64,000 bases of DNA, from positions 124,001 to 188,000 of the forward strand of contig CAVUUF010000024.1 of NCBI GenBank assembly GCA_963744575.1, given 5' to 3'. The notes under the pieces were generated by a model. The model ran no database searches. It worked only from the letters and a program-made list of their open reading frames with translations, and had not been told where the DNA came from. The position numbers and the translations under genes are program-made. The DNA comes from Palsa-504 sp963744575. Lineage in GTDB: Bacteria; Actinomycetota; Actinomycetes; Streptosporangiales; Streptosporangiaceae. Positions 1 to 8,945 of the stretch are shown piece by piece. Each line of letters starts with the position of its first letter. The first letter of the stretch is position 1.

Positions 1-138
1 AGCCAGCCGCAGCGCCAGCAGCGGTATCAAGCTCTGGCCGCCGGCGAGCACGCTCGCCTCGTCAAGGTGCTCAGCCAGCAAATCGATGGCTTCGGCAACG
101 GTCGTGGGCGCCTCGTAGTCAACCTGAGGCAGCTTCAT
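1..138 (-). CDS. FAD-binding subunit of a xanthine dehydrogenase/CO dehydrogenase-type enzyme, N-terminal part
   Basis: The gene runs off the left edge, so only the first 46 codons are present. They start at ATG 138 with MKLPQVDYEAPTTVAEAI and reach AGGQSLIPLLALRLA. This is the typical start of the medium (flavoprotein) subunit of the molybdenum hydroxylase family, where the AGGQSLIPLL segment belongs to the FAD pyrophosphate-binding loop. In the family this subunit passes electrons between the iron-sulfur subunit and FAD. A purine-rich GAAGGG lies upstream. No partner subunit is adjacent; the fused dehydrogenase at 43.6-46.2 kb is far away and is not an obvious partner. The family call is firm; the substrate cannot be inferred. 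Confidence 0.8.
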   Translation of the reverse strand, partial: MKLPQVDYEAPTTVAEAIDLLAEHLDEASVLAGGQSLIPLLALRLA

Positions 139-184
139 CGGCGCAGCCCTTCGATCCGGCCTGGTGCTCCCATGGCATTCCAGG

Positions 185-480
185 CTAACTCAGACTGCGC
201 CTTTGCCTGCCGGCCTGGAACAGGGCAATGGCCTTATCGATGCGATGCTGCCTGGTGTCGGCGTTCTTGGCGGCGGTGATGTGGTCGACGTGATACCGCT
301 GCATACTGTTGGCGAGCTGGCCGAAGAATGCGCTGGCTTGCCGCCCATCACGCCGGCCGTGTTCCGGTACTCCTACCCGTTGACGTCGACCAGCACGGGC
401 GGGCGTTTTCCGGCCGCGAGCTGCTCGATGGCCTTCGACACCGCAGCCTGCCGCGGCATTAGATCGATTTGAAGCCGTGC
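185..480 (-). pseudogene. YdeI/OmpD-associated (DUF1905-type) protein remnant
   Basis: On the minus strand two pieces of one family are recognisable in different frames. RQAAVSKAIEQLAAGKRPPVLVDVNG lies at about 376-455. After an in-frame TAG, where the family normally has Tyr, it continues EYRNTAGVMGG, and the C-terminal piece QRYHVDHITAAKNADTRQHRIDK ends at stop 185. The order and spacing match the DUF1905 beta-barrel followed by the OmpD-associated helical tail. A stop codon plus a frame change mean it cannot make an intact protein. The upstream end abuts the poly-T run at 509-537. Family assignment is from memory of the motif pattern. Confidence 0.6.
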
Positions 481-505
481 AGGTGGCACGCTAGCTACCC
501 GGATT

Positions 506-537
<32 letters not shown>

Positions 538-540
538 CGG

Positions 541-1062
541 CAGCCGGTAGGCGCGGTAGGTACCCACGCCGTCTGGGAGCTTGGCGTTGAACAGCAGCTT
601 TCCTGACGGGCTGAACTCGGCGACGTATGACAGCCCGCCCCAGCTGACGAACAGGTCGCCGTTCTTGGTCGTCTGCGCGCTGCCGGTCGCGCCCGTCGTC
701 AGGCCTTCCGGCTGGTTCACGGACTTGATCAGCGTCGCGGTGTCGGTGGCCAGGTCCAGGCTGATCGTGACCGCGCGGCTGGAGGAGTACAGGGTCGACT
801 GCCCGTCGGACTCGTCGTCGAAGACCGTGTACACGTTGCCGCCGAGCGCCTCGGGGTCGTGCTGGAACGCGAAGATCTCCCCGGCCCGGTCCAGCTTCTG
901 ACCGGGCGCGGCCTTGATGGCGAACGTGCTGTGCTTGCCGCCGAGCTGCCACATCATCGCCCCGGTACGGAGGTTCACCTTGTAGATGGTCCAGGTGAAG
1001 CGCGAGCTGATCAGCAAGTTGCCGTCGGTGTCGAGGTGGACAGCGTTGATGTGGACGAGCAG
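541..1062 (-). pseudogene. Arylsulfotransferase (ASST-like) fragment
   Basis: The minus-strand translation VHINAVHLDTDGNLLISSRFTWTIYKV, followed by MMWQLGGK, FAFQHDPEALGG and VTISLDLATDTATLI, is the beta-propeller core of the Arylsulfotran_2-type family, which transfers sulfate between phenolic compounds or is simply ASST-like. The family is normally 400-500 residues. Here only about 170 residues remain: the N-terminal half is missing (the upstream reading frame is not homologous) and the C-terminus stops at the poly-T tract after YRAYRLP. It is a gene fragment with no expected activity. Confidence 0.7.
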
Positions 1063-1217
1063 CTCACCCCGCCGTTCCCGCCGGGCTCCGCGGTCAGCGC
1101 CGGGCGGCACGGGATGATTCTGATCGGGAGGTGCGTTGACCTAGAGGACACGACATATCGTGTTATTCGGGCAGGCCAGGGCCCTGGAAGAGCCCCGGGC
1201 CCTGAGAGGTGAGCGTG

Positions 1218-1583
1218 ATGACCGTTTGGTATGCGGAGCGGCCGCCGGACAGGTCGGCCAGGGCCGTGTTCGCCGTGACGCTGCTCGCTCTGATTCTGGT
1301 GGCGGCCGTGCCGGTGGCCCTGCTGGCCGGAGTGGTCATGATGGGGCTGGGGCACGTCGCCGGCGGGCTCGCGCTGTCCGGCGGCTCGATCCTCGCCGCC
1401 GCCATAGCTGTCGTGCTCGCGGGCATGAGCGGGATGCGGCACCTGCGCAAGCTGCTCTCCGGGCGCGGCTTCCGCGTCGTGCAACCGGGCGGCAGCCAGT
1501 ACGCCGACGTCGCAGAGCCCCAGGGCAGCGACTACACCAACGTCGTTCAGCTGGACCGCAGCCAGTACACCGAAGTCCGCTGA
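1218..1583 (+). CDS. Small hypothetical membrane protein
   Basis: The 121-residue product starts at ATG 1218 and is preceded by GAGGTGAGC. It has two hydrophobic segments, about residues 18-43 and 50-70, separated by a short Gly-rich turn, and then a polar tail. The tail contains three spaced repeats of the type GSQYADV, GSDYTNV and RSQYTEV. The tyrosine repeats at the C-terminus are unusual and may be a cytoplasmic interaction tail. I do not recognise a family. The frame has coding-like composition and a proper ribosome site, so it is probably a real gene. Confidence 0.6.
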   Translation: MTVWYAERPPDRSARAVFAVTLLALILVAAVPVALLAGVVMMGLGHVAGGLALSGGSILAAAIAVVLAGMSGMRHLRKLLSGRGFRVVQPGGSQYADVAEPQGSDYTNVVQLDRSQYTEVR

Positions 1584-1728
1584 CCCTCCCGTTGCCGGGT
1601 GCATTTCGGGCCGGATATCCCGCGTCGGATTGCAACTGGCGGTCGTGACAGCGAGGCTGAGGCGGGAGTCGTCCGAAACCGCTGCACCCGAGGACGATGC
1701 GGGCCCTGCGCGGCGGTCGCGGCACCGG

Positions 1729-2178
1729 TCAGGAGATCGCGGCCTGCACCAGCTCGACGACCTTTTTCTCCACCGCGGGGCTCCACTGCTTAAGCGCGTA
1801 CGACACCGGCCAGATGTCGCCGTTGTCGAGGTTCGCCGCGTCCTGGAAGCCCAGGGTCGAGTAGCGGTAGCTGAACTTGCCCGCGTTCTGGAAGAAGAGG
1901 ACGACCTTGCCGTCCGCGTGCGCGTAAGCGGGCATCCCGTACCAGGTCTTCGGCGACAACTCGGGTGCGGTCGCGGTCACCGTCACATGCACGCGCTCGG
2001 CTAGCGCACGATCCTGCGGTGCCATCTCCGCGATGCTGTCGAGGACCGCCTGCAGGCCGTCGGCCTTCTTGGCCCCCTTCTTGCCCTCGGCGCGCAACTC
2101 GGCGGCGCGCTTCTTCATCGCGGCACGCTCTGCGGCGCTGAAGCCGCCGGACTCGGTCTGGGCCTTCTTCGCGGGCAT
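1729..2178 (-). CDS. DUF1801 (YdhG-like) protein
   Basis: The protein has 149 residues. A Lys/Ala/Glu-rich N-terminus of about 40 residues precedes a compact domain with the motif PKTWYGMPAYAHADGKVVLFF and a later GDIWPVSYALKQWSPAVEKKVVELV segment. This is the DUF1801/YdhG pattern, distantly related to frataxin-like iron chaperones. The molecular role of actinobacterial members is not established. The ATG at 2178 follows a GAAGGGAAG ribosome site. It looks complete and stands alone between a hypothetical membrane gene and degraded sequence. Confidence 0.8.
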   Translation of the reverse strand: MPAKKAQTESGGFSAAERAAMKKRAAELRAEGKKGAKKADGLQAVLDSIAEMAPQDRALAERVHVTVTATAPELSPKTWYGMPAYAHADGKVVLFFQNAGKFSYRYSTLGFQDAANLDNGDIWPVSYALKQWSPAVEKKVVELVQAAIS

Positions 2179-2384
2179 TCTCGGGCTTCCCTTCTTGACG
2201 CTCAGGGCTCGGTGTCATGCCGGCCTTCCACCGAAAGGCTAGGCCCGGCCAGGCCGGGGCGCTTCTCGATTCCTGATCGGATCGAGGCCCGGGGTAGCGG
2301 TCCCTGCACTGACCGACCGTCCGGATCCGCCGCCGACCGGCAAGACGGCTCGGGCGTTTCCGCGGAGACGCCTTATGCAGTGTT

Positions 2385-2597
2385 TCACAAGCCGGGCGTG
2401 AGCGGCACCGGCGCACGGACCGAGGCCTCGATCCGCTCCCGCAGCGCGGGCCAGGCGTCCGCGAAGGCCGGGTGAAGCTGGCGGCCGCGCACCGGTTCCG
2501 TAGGCCATCGGCCTACACCTCTGGTCATGGCGAATGCCCGGCCACCAGCCTCCCATACCTGAGCGAAGATGCCCTCCTGCGCCGTCAGCCGGCACAA
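2385..2597 (-). CDS. Short hypothetical ORF
   Basis: A 70-codon open frame (TTG start) encodes CRLTAQEGIFAQVWEAGGRAFAMTRGVGRWPTEP and a C-terminal helix HPAFADAWPALRERIEAS. The composition is protein-like, but I recognise no family and there is no convincing ribosome site. It may be the 3' remnant of a longer gene whose upstream part (2598-2670) no longer aligns in frame. Confidence 0.3.
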   Translation of the reverse strand: MCRLTAQEGIFAQVWEAGGRAFAMTRGVGRWPTEPVRGRQLHPAFADAWPALRERIEASVRAPVPLTPGL

Positions 2598-2738
2598 CGC
2601 GTGATTCCGGGTGGCCCTTCTCGAGTTCCGCGAAACGGGGCTGACGGCCTTTGGATGTGACGAGGTAGAACGCCGTGTCAGGGGGCGTGTCGGAGGCGTG
2701 TCAGGCGCGTGTCAGGGGCGGTGCCGATAGTGGTCGCA

Positions 2739-3680
2739 TGAGAAGTTCAGCGATCGCAGTCTCAGGGCTGCGGAAGGCGTATGGGGACAAAATGGTGCTC
2801 GACGGCATCGATCTCGATGTTCCCGCGGGCACGGTTTTTCCCTGCTCGGCCCGAATGGGGCGGGTAAGACGACGACGGTGAACGTGCTGACCACGTTGAT
2901 AAAGGCCGACAGCGGGACGGTACGGGTGGCCGGGCATGATGTCGCGACCGAGACCAAGGCGGTGCGCGCGGTAATCGGCGTCACCGGCAGTTCGCGGCGG
3001 TGGACGATCTGCTGACCGGGGAGGAGAACCTGCAGTTGATGGCGGATCTGCAACATCTGCGGGCGGGCGAGCGCACGCGGATGGTCGCCTCGCTGCTGGA
3101 ACGATTCGACCTGGTGCAGTCGGCGCAGAAGATGGCGGCGACCTATTCCGGCGGTATGCGCCGGAAGCTGGACTTGGCGATGACGCTGGTCACCAGGCCA
3201 CAGATCATTTTCCTGGACGAGCCGACGACGGGACTGGATCCGCGCAGCCGTCGCACGATGTGGAACATCGTCCGCGATCTGGTGGCCGGTGGCGTGACCG
3301 TTTTCCTCACTACCCAGTATCTCGAAGAAGCCGATCAGCTCGCCGACCGGATCGCGGTGCTCGATCAGGGCCACCTGGTGGCCGAGGGTACTCCCGACGA
3401 ACTCAAGTGCCGGGTTCCCGGCAGCCACGTCCGGCTCCGGTTTTCCGACGTCGTGATGCTGGACGCGGCGGCGCGAGTCCTGGCCGACTCCACCGCGGAT
3501 GAGGCGGCGCTGACCCTGCGGGTGCCCAGCGATGGTGGGGTGAAATCGTTGCGGGCTCTGCTGAACCGGCTCGACGAGCATTCGATCGACGTCGAGGAAT
3601 TCTCCGTGCACACGCCGGACCTCGATGACGTTTTCCTGGCCCTGACAGGTCACGCGAGCACGGAGGACATCGCACAATGA
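2739..3680 (+). pseudogene. Drug-exporter ABC ATPase (DrrA type), two frameshifts
   Basis: The reconstructed protein of about 313 residues starts MRSSAIAVSGLRKAYGD at ATG 2739. It has Walker A (GPNGAGKTTT, about 2850), the ABC signature SGGMRRKLDLA, Walker B IIFLDEPTTGLDP and the C-terminal extension of daunorubicin-resistance-type ATPases. The frame breaks twice: in the T5 run at 2835-2839, just before Walker A, and near 2988, where one C seems missing before the expected GQFAAVDDLL. The part from 3000 on is open. The stop overlaps the start of the permease gene, as in drrAB operons. The breaks may be real or sequencing errors; as written the gene is non-functional. Confidence 0.8.
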
Positions 3681-3868
3681 GTACCATTTCAGCATCGTGG
3701 ACCGATTCACGGATCATGCTGCGCCGCAACTTCAAGCACATCCTTCGGAATCCGGTCACGATATTCAACGGGGCCTTGATGCCGGTCGTGATCATGCTGA
3801 TGTTCGTGTACGTGCTCGGCAACGCATTCAGTGTCGGCGAACGCTACATCGAATACGCAACACCAGGA
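3677..3868 (+). pseudogene. ABC-2 permease (DrrB type), 5' part only
   Basis: The ATG at 3677 overlaps the TGA of the upstream ATPase gene (ATGA), showing translational coupling. The first 62 residues (ASWTDSRIMLRRNFKHILRNPVTIF, then a membrane segment GALMPVVIMLMFVYVLGNAF) match the N-terminus of DrrB-like permeases. Homology stops at YATPGG, where the sequence runs into the end of an IS5-type relic. Five of the usual six membrane segments are missing, so the exporter is disrupted. Confidence 0.75.
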
Positions 3869-4270
3869 GGGTTATGCAAAACTCTCTTTGAAAAAGTAAA
3901 GCCCGATTGCGGCGCGGAACGAGGACTTGAAAGTCTTCAGCGGCCGACGGTAGTCGGTGAAGAGAATCCGCCACGCCTTCAAGGTGGCGACGGCCCGCTC
4001 GACTGGCGCGCGAAATGAACTCACCTGATTATTCCACTCGTGTTCCCATTGCAGGAGCTTGCGGCATTGCGGCTTGCGGATCGGAGTGGTGATGTAATCG
4101 GTGCCGATGAATCCCTTGTCCCCGAACACGCCGCCTGCCTCCTGCAGGATTTTCTTCACGTCTGATCCCTCCAGTTTCGCCATGTCGTGCCGGTTGCCGG
4201 TAACCGGCTCGGAAACGAACGTTATGCGACCCTGGAGATTCGTGACGATCAGCGAGCCAGCCCCACGAGC
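3867..4270 (-). mobile_element. IS5-family transposase relic
   Basis: The minus-strand translation GSLIVTNLQGRITFVSEPVTGNRHD, continuing into MAKLEGSDVKKILQEAGGVFGDKGFIG and ending FRAAIGLYFFKESFA (stop at 3872), is the C-terminal half of a DDE transposase of the IS5/DDE_Tnp_4 group. The first catalytic region is absent, so it is a 3' fragment. Its outer end, around GGTTATGCAAAACTCTC at 3870, abuts the truncated permease gene and marks the insertion point. The sequence is clearly less GC-rich than its surroundings, consistent with a foreign origin. Confidence 0.75.
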
Positions 4271-4289
4271 GCGTCCTCTTCTGCCGCGT

Positions 4290-4652
4290 TCAGCTGGTTG
4301 GGGCGATGGTGAACACCTGGCCGCCAGGGATCATGAAGTAATACGGATGGCCCGGGTGCCTGACTTCGGTAAGTCCTGCCTTGAGAGCCGCCCGGAGCAC
4401 GGCGGCCGGGTCGTCGGCACGGAGCTCAAGCCAGGCGCCCAGACGCGGCTGCTCGTCATCGGGTGCGTCGTCGGTGAACTCGATGCTGAGATGTCCTCCG
4501 CCGGGAAAGCTGACCACGAGCATTGGCTGGTCGATGCCCGGGTACTCAACGGTCCGGACCAGGCTGCCCAAGACCGTTTCAAAGCACCGGGCTAGCTCCC
4601 CGCGCCGGTGCGGGCGCGCGAAGATATGCGCATTGCTGCCAAGAGCGATCAC
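4290..4652 (-). CDS. VOC/glyoxalase-like protein
   Basis: I chose GTG 4652 because GAAGGGG lies about 10 nt upstream; it gives 120 residues. The protein shows the beta-alpha-beta-beta-beta layout of the vicinal-oxygen-chelate fold: SNAHIFARPHRRGELARCFETVLG, a strand PMLVVSFPGGGHLSIEF, then GAWLELRADDPAAVLRAALKAG and a closing PYYFMIPGGQVFTI. Specific metal ligands cannot be assigned. Members include lyases, dioxygenases and resistance proteins; no substrate can be proposed. Confidence 0.65.
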   Translation of the reverse strand: MIALGSNAHIFARPHRRGELARCFETVLGSLVRTVEYPGIDQPMLVVSFPGGGHLSIEFTDDAPDDEQPRLGAWLELRADDPAAVLRAALKAGLTEVRHPGHPYYFMIPGGQVFTIAPTS

Positions 4653-4986
4653 GACGTAGCTGGCCCCTTCCTGCCGGTCTCCGAGCCATCCGCAGAACAC
4701 TTCTCCCCAGCCGTTACATCGCCCCACAAGGCCAGATCACGGCAGGCATGGGTGGCGGAGCGGCTCCAGGGCTTTGCGGACGCCGGTGTATCAGGCGGCC
4801 CGCCATCCCCTCTGTGTAGATGAGCGGGGGAATGCCAGGCTACCAGCGGGTGGTGTCTGCCTGGCGTGCGGCCGTTGCCGGTGCGTCCGCCGTGCTGGCG
4901 CCTTCGTGCAGCCGTTCCGGGCGACAAGCCGGTGCCTGGCGGTCGGCGGCGTGAGCGTTGCGTCACGGGGAATAAGGGGGTCTTTA

Positions 4987-6366
4987 ATGCGGGCAGTTAT
5001 CGTCGGGGCGGGGCCGACCGGGCTATACACCGCCATCGCGTTGGCGCGGCGCGGGCACCAGGTCACGGTGATCGACCGGGATCCCGGGCCGGACGGCGCC
5101 CAGTGGCGGGACCGCAAGGGCGTGATGCAGTTCCATCATCCGCACTTTTTCCGGCAGCAGGTCGCCGACGCGCTGCTGGCCGAGATGCCCGAGGTCTGGC
5201 ACGGCCTACTGGCGGCCGGGGCCGTGCCGGCCATCCTGCCTGGCCAGCCCGGCGTGCCGGCCGGGCTGCACTGCCGGCGCCTTACCTTCGAGCGGGTCCT
5301 GCGATCAGCCGCCCAAGCCGAGCCCGGGGTGACGCTGGCCACCGGCCATGTCGATGAGGTGTGCTTTAAGCGGGGACGCGTCACCGGGGTCCGGGCAGGC
5401 GGCCGTCAGGTCGACGCCAACCTGGTCATCGACGCGGGCGGCCGCAGCGGGCGGCTGACCCGGGCGCTGCGAGGACCGGCCGAGGGCGGTGACTGCGGGA
5501 TCGCGTATGTGTCACGGCAGTACAAGATGCTGCCCGGCGCCGAGGATGGGCCGGTCAACATGCCGTTCGGGGTGATGGTGACGTACCCCGGCTACGTGGT
5601 GGCCGTGTTCATCCACGACAACCGGATCCTGTCGGTCCTTATTGCCCGGGCCAGCACCGACCGGCAGCTGGCGGCGCTGCGGACCCAGGGCGCGTTCGAG
5701 GCCGCCGCGCGGGCGATCCCGGCCCTGGCGGCCTGGACCGATCCGGGGCGTTCCCGGCCGCTCACCCCGGTCCTGCCGGGCGGGCGACTGTACAACTGCT
5801 ACCGGGGGCAGCTGAACGACGCTGGCCGCGTCGCGCTGGCCGGGCTGTTCTATGCCGGGGATGCCGTGTGCACCACCAACCCGGCGGCCGGGCGGGGCGT
5901 GACCACCTCGCTGCTGCAGGCCCGGCGGCTGATCGGCCTGCTGGAGGTGCACGGGCTCGATTTCACGTCCTGCTCGCTGGCGTTCGACCACTGGTGCGTC
6001 GGCCACATCAAGCCCTGGTTCGACGATCACGTCTACTGGGACGCGGACCTGAGCCGGCGCTGGTCCGGCCAGAACATCGACCTGACCCGGCCTCTCCCGC
6101 CGGACCTGATCATGGTCGCCGCGCAGGCCGACCCGGAGATAGCCAAGGTCGTGGGACCGTACCAGGCCATGCTCGCCCTGCCCAGCAGCCTGGACGCCGT
6201 CCAGGCCCGGGCACGGGATATCTACGCAAGCGGCTGGCGTCCGCCCGTGCCTCCCGGCCCGACCCGGGACGAGCTAGCCACCCTGGTCACCGCGGCGGCC
6301 ACCACCCAGAGCCACCGGGCCCAGAACGCGGCCTTATCCGCAGCGGCGGCTCCAGCCCAGCCATGA
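4987..6366 (+). CDS. FAD-dependent oxidoreductase / monooxygenase-like protein
   Basis: The protein has 459 residues. The start at ATG 4987 is supported by AAGGGGG 6 nt upstream; longer in-frame starts lack this. The N-terminus MRAVIVGAGPTGLYTAIALARRG carries the GxGxxG FAD-binding fold, followed by an acidic strand end VTVIDRD. The second FAD motif FYAGDAVCTTNPAAGRGVTTS is near residue 295. The layout fits the group-A flavoprotein monooxygenase/tryptophan-halogenase-like superfamily, which hydroxylates or otherwise oxidises small organics. The C-terminal 50 residues are Ala/Pro-rich and probably not part of the fold. Substrate unknown; no operon partner. Confidence 0.75.
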   Translation: MRAVIVGAGPTGLYTAIALARRGHQVTVIDRDPGPDGAQWRDRKGVMQFHHPHFFRQQVADALLAEMPEVWHGLLAAGAVPAILPGQPGVPAGLHCRRLTFERVLRSAAQAEPGVTLATGHVDEVCFKRGRVTGVRAGGRQVDANLVIDAGGRSGRLTRALRGPAEGGDCGIAYVSRQYKMLPGAEDGPVNMPFGVMVTYPGYVVAVFIHDNRILSVLIARASTDRQLAALRTQGAFEAAARAIPALAAWTDPGRSRPLTPVLPGGRLYNCYRGQLNDAGRVALAGLFYAGDAVCTTNPAAGRGVTTSLLQARRLIGLLEVHGLDFTSCSLAFDHWCVGHIKPWFDDHVYWDADLSRRWSGQNIDLTRPLPPDLIMVAAQADPEIAKVVGPYQAMLALPSSLDAVQARARDIYASGWRPPVPPGPTRDELATLVTAAATTQSHRAQNAALSAAAAPAQP

Positions 6367-6665
6367 CCAGGCCGCCCAGCCGGACGCCGCCGCCGTCACC
6401 GGCGCATGACGGTGAGTGTTGCTGTTGTGTTGGTTGGTGGATGTATGTGATGTGGTTATTGGGGTGGTGGGTGTGTTGGGGCGTAGGCAGCGGCTGCGGT
6501 AGCGCGGGTGCTGGTGGAGGGCGGTGGTAGGAGCTGGTCTGCCAGGGTGAGGACGGGGCGGCGGGCGGGGAGCGCGGGCGGTGACGGGCGCTTGTCCAGG
6601 TCGCTTCGCGCGCTGGTCATGCAGCGTCATCAGCGTGGTGATCAGGGAGTAGGGCGGATAGCCGG
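6367..6665. other. Gene-free tract with a strongly G/T-skewed segment
   Basis: No gene is recognisable. From about 6411 to 6485 the plus strand is almost free of C and consists of GT and GGTG units with several G runs, unlike the balanced GC of the neighbourhood. The tract separates the FAD oxidoreductase stop from the 3' end of the ISAzo13-type transposase remnant. Confidence 0.7.
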
Positions 6666-7943
6666 TCAGGGCTGCACAGCAGGCAGGTCAGGGCTGGGCG
6701 TCACGATCGGGGGCGCGGCGGCCTGGTCGTAGTCGGGACGGAGGGTGTAATTCCAGTCGCCGTGCCAGTCGAGGAGGGTCAGCGGCAGGGCATCGATCTG
6801 CCGGTCGCTGACCTAGATCCGGTGTCGTAGGCGCCGGTGTCCACGGCGCGCACCCGCAGGTGCGGGTCGTGGTCGCAGCGATGTCGCCGATGACCTGTGG
6901 CTGGTCAGCGGCGTCTCCGCCAGTTCATCGTGATATGGGAGAACAGCTGGTGCTCCACCTTGTTCCACTTGGAGGTGCCGGGCGGGAAGTGGGGCAGAGA
7001 TCTCCAGCCCGGTCTCCACGGCCAGCGCGGCCAGCTCGGCCTACCACGCGCGGGTGCGGTAACCGTTGGAGCTGCCCGCGTCCGCGGTGATCAGCAGCCG
7101 CCGGGCAGGGGGTAGACGCTGCTCCGGCCGCCTACCACCAGCGGCGGATCGACTCTACGGCGAAGGCGGCGTGTCAAGGTCGGTGCCGACGGACACCCAG
7201 CCGGCATCAGCGGTGAGGTCAAGACCCCGTACGGCACCGCCTAGCCGCGCTGACCACGGGGAAGTCAAGCGAGCGGGTAGCCACAGGCTGGCCCTAGGGC
7301 GCCATTCCCGGCCTGCGTTCTAGAACCGCCGACCAGCTCTACCTCTAGGAGACCACGCTGAACACCGGGTCCGCGGCGCCCTGGTGGGCCTAGACCTGCT
7401 CGTAGATGTAGCGGAACTGAGCGACCGGTCCGAGTGCTGCTGGCCCTCGATGGTCTAGGCGATGCCTGCAGGCTGAACCCTCGGCCCGCAGCAGGTCGCC
7501 GACGGTGTAGCGCCGATCCGATGGCCCTGCCGGGTCAGCCGCCGCCAAACGAGAGAACTAGGAGGACCACCGCAGCGGCGACATCGGAACACCGCGCTCG
7601 ACCGGCTCCACCAGGGCCAGCAGCGCCGGGCCAGCCCCGGAACCGTAACAGCCGCCCGCCTGCGGCCCCCGCCCGGGCGACGCACCCGGCCCAGCGGCTC
7701 TGCGCCGGAGTCCAGCTCGCTAACGCCCAGGGACACCGAAGCCGCGCGGACCCCCGCAGCCCGGGCCACCAGCCGGATCCCGCCATGCCGCAGCGCACGG
7801 GCCTCAGCACCCATCAGCAGCCGACGCTGCCGCTCGTCCAGGTGCGGGAAGATCGCCGCAACTGCGCCGCCAGAACCCGCACCGCTTCCTCGTCGCCGCC
7901 CATACCACATCAGCATGCCGCATACCAGGAAGCTACGGGTCAC
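6666..7943 (-). pseudogene. ISAzo13-family transposase, heavily degraded
   Basis: Read on the minus strand, family landmarks occur in the right order but in changing frames. They are FPHLDERQRRLLMGAEARALRHGGIR (N-terminus), a VADLLRAEGFSLQ-like piece, GWVSVGTDLDT, RLLITADAGSSNGYRTRAW, HFPPGTSKWNKVEHQLFSHITMNW, and the C-terminus WHGDWNYTLRPDYDQAAAP ending at 6666. These are the landmarks of ISAzo13-group transposases. Many stops and indels interrupt the frame, so this is an old insertion. I could not define terminal repeats. Confidence 0.8.
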
Positions 7944-7975
7944 TTTTCTGCAGCTCTTAACTTCCGGGACTTACG

Positions 7976-8945
7976 TTGTTCGGAGTTTTGACGGGACGAT
8001 AGTGAGGGTGTAATCGCTGGTCGCAGGCCCGTTTCCGTCGTTCGGCGGCTGTGCGGCCGGAGGTCCGCTGGCGGTCTGCGCGGCCGGGCGGGAGGCTGGC
8101 GATGGCGGGCCGCCGGCGAGGGGCGCGTTTTTGCTGGCCGGGCGCTCGCCGCGTGCGGGCGCGTGTCGGCGGTGACGGCGGCGCGGGCGAGGGACGCCGG
8201 CGGTGAGCAGATCTGGCCGGGCGCAGGCCGGGGTGGCGGCGGCGCGGGCGGCGAGCCCGGCGATCTGTTGTGGGCGAGCGTAGCGCCCAGGCTTCCTGGC
8301 GGACGAGTGCCTCCGAGCGCCCGCGCGGACGCGGCCGGTGCGCGGCGGTCCTCTTCAGGTGAAGGAAGCATTCGATCAGCCATCTTTTCTGGTACAGGAC
8401 GGCGAGTCCCGGCGGGATAAAGGTCCGGGTCCAGGAGGGTGGTGAGCAGCCTGATCTGGGTGGTTTTCACCGGCCGCCGCGGGTGCGGGTCAGCCGGTGA
8501 AGCAGATCAGCCGCATGACGGTGTTCGGCAGGGACGGGAGGGCGGGTCGCGGCGGCCTTGCGGCGGCGGGAGCGCGCCGCCGCTCTCGCGCAGCAGGACC
8601 AGCTCCGATCCGTCTTTCAGCCGTCAAGAGTCCTGAAGGGGCCGGCTCGCGCCGTTCTTGACGCGCCGGCCAGGTGCGCGCCGGCGCCGGAGAACCGGAT
8701 GAAGCGGTCCTAGGAAGAAGCCGCGGCGGCGAGATTCAGCTGCCCGGGGCCGAACGCGTCCGCAGCCCGTCGCCAGGGCGATCTCCCCGTCGAGGTAGCG
8801 GCCGATGACGGCGGCCTTCCACCGGCGGGCGCCGGAGTGCGCGCCCCCGAGCCTCAGCAGCGGCTTAGCGTCCGGAGAGAGGGTGCCGAACTCGTCCGCG
8901 AGCAGCGGGTCGTTGAACAGTTCCAGGGTGGTGCCACGACTGGGT
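7976..8945 (-). pseudogene. IS4-family-like transposase remnant
   Basis: The minus-strand frames contain IRLLTTLLDPDLYPA, followed in another frame by LAVLYQKRWLIECFLHLK. This matches the conserved region near the catalytic Glu of IS4-group transposases (RLVTTLLDP...LYxxRWxxE). Further upstream, GEIALATG and a WRVKNGASRPLQDS-like piece resemble the family's central strand region. The frame is broken repeatedly. It directly adjoins the ISAzo13 remnant, so this is a graveyard of at least two insertions. The assignment rests on short motifs. Confidence 0.5.

Noticed and set aside
6411..6530. Thr/His/Asn-rich minus-strand peptide
   Set aside because: The repetitive TTPITTSHTSTNQH translation is explained by the G/T-skewed DNA, not by a gene.
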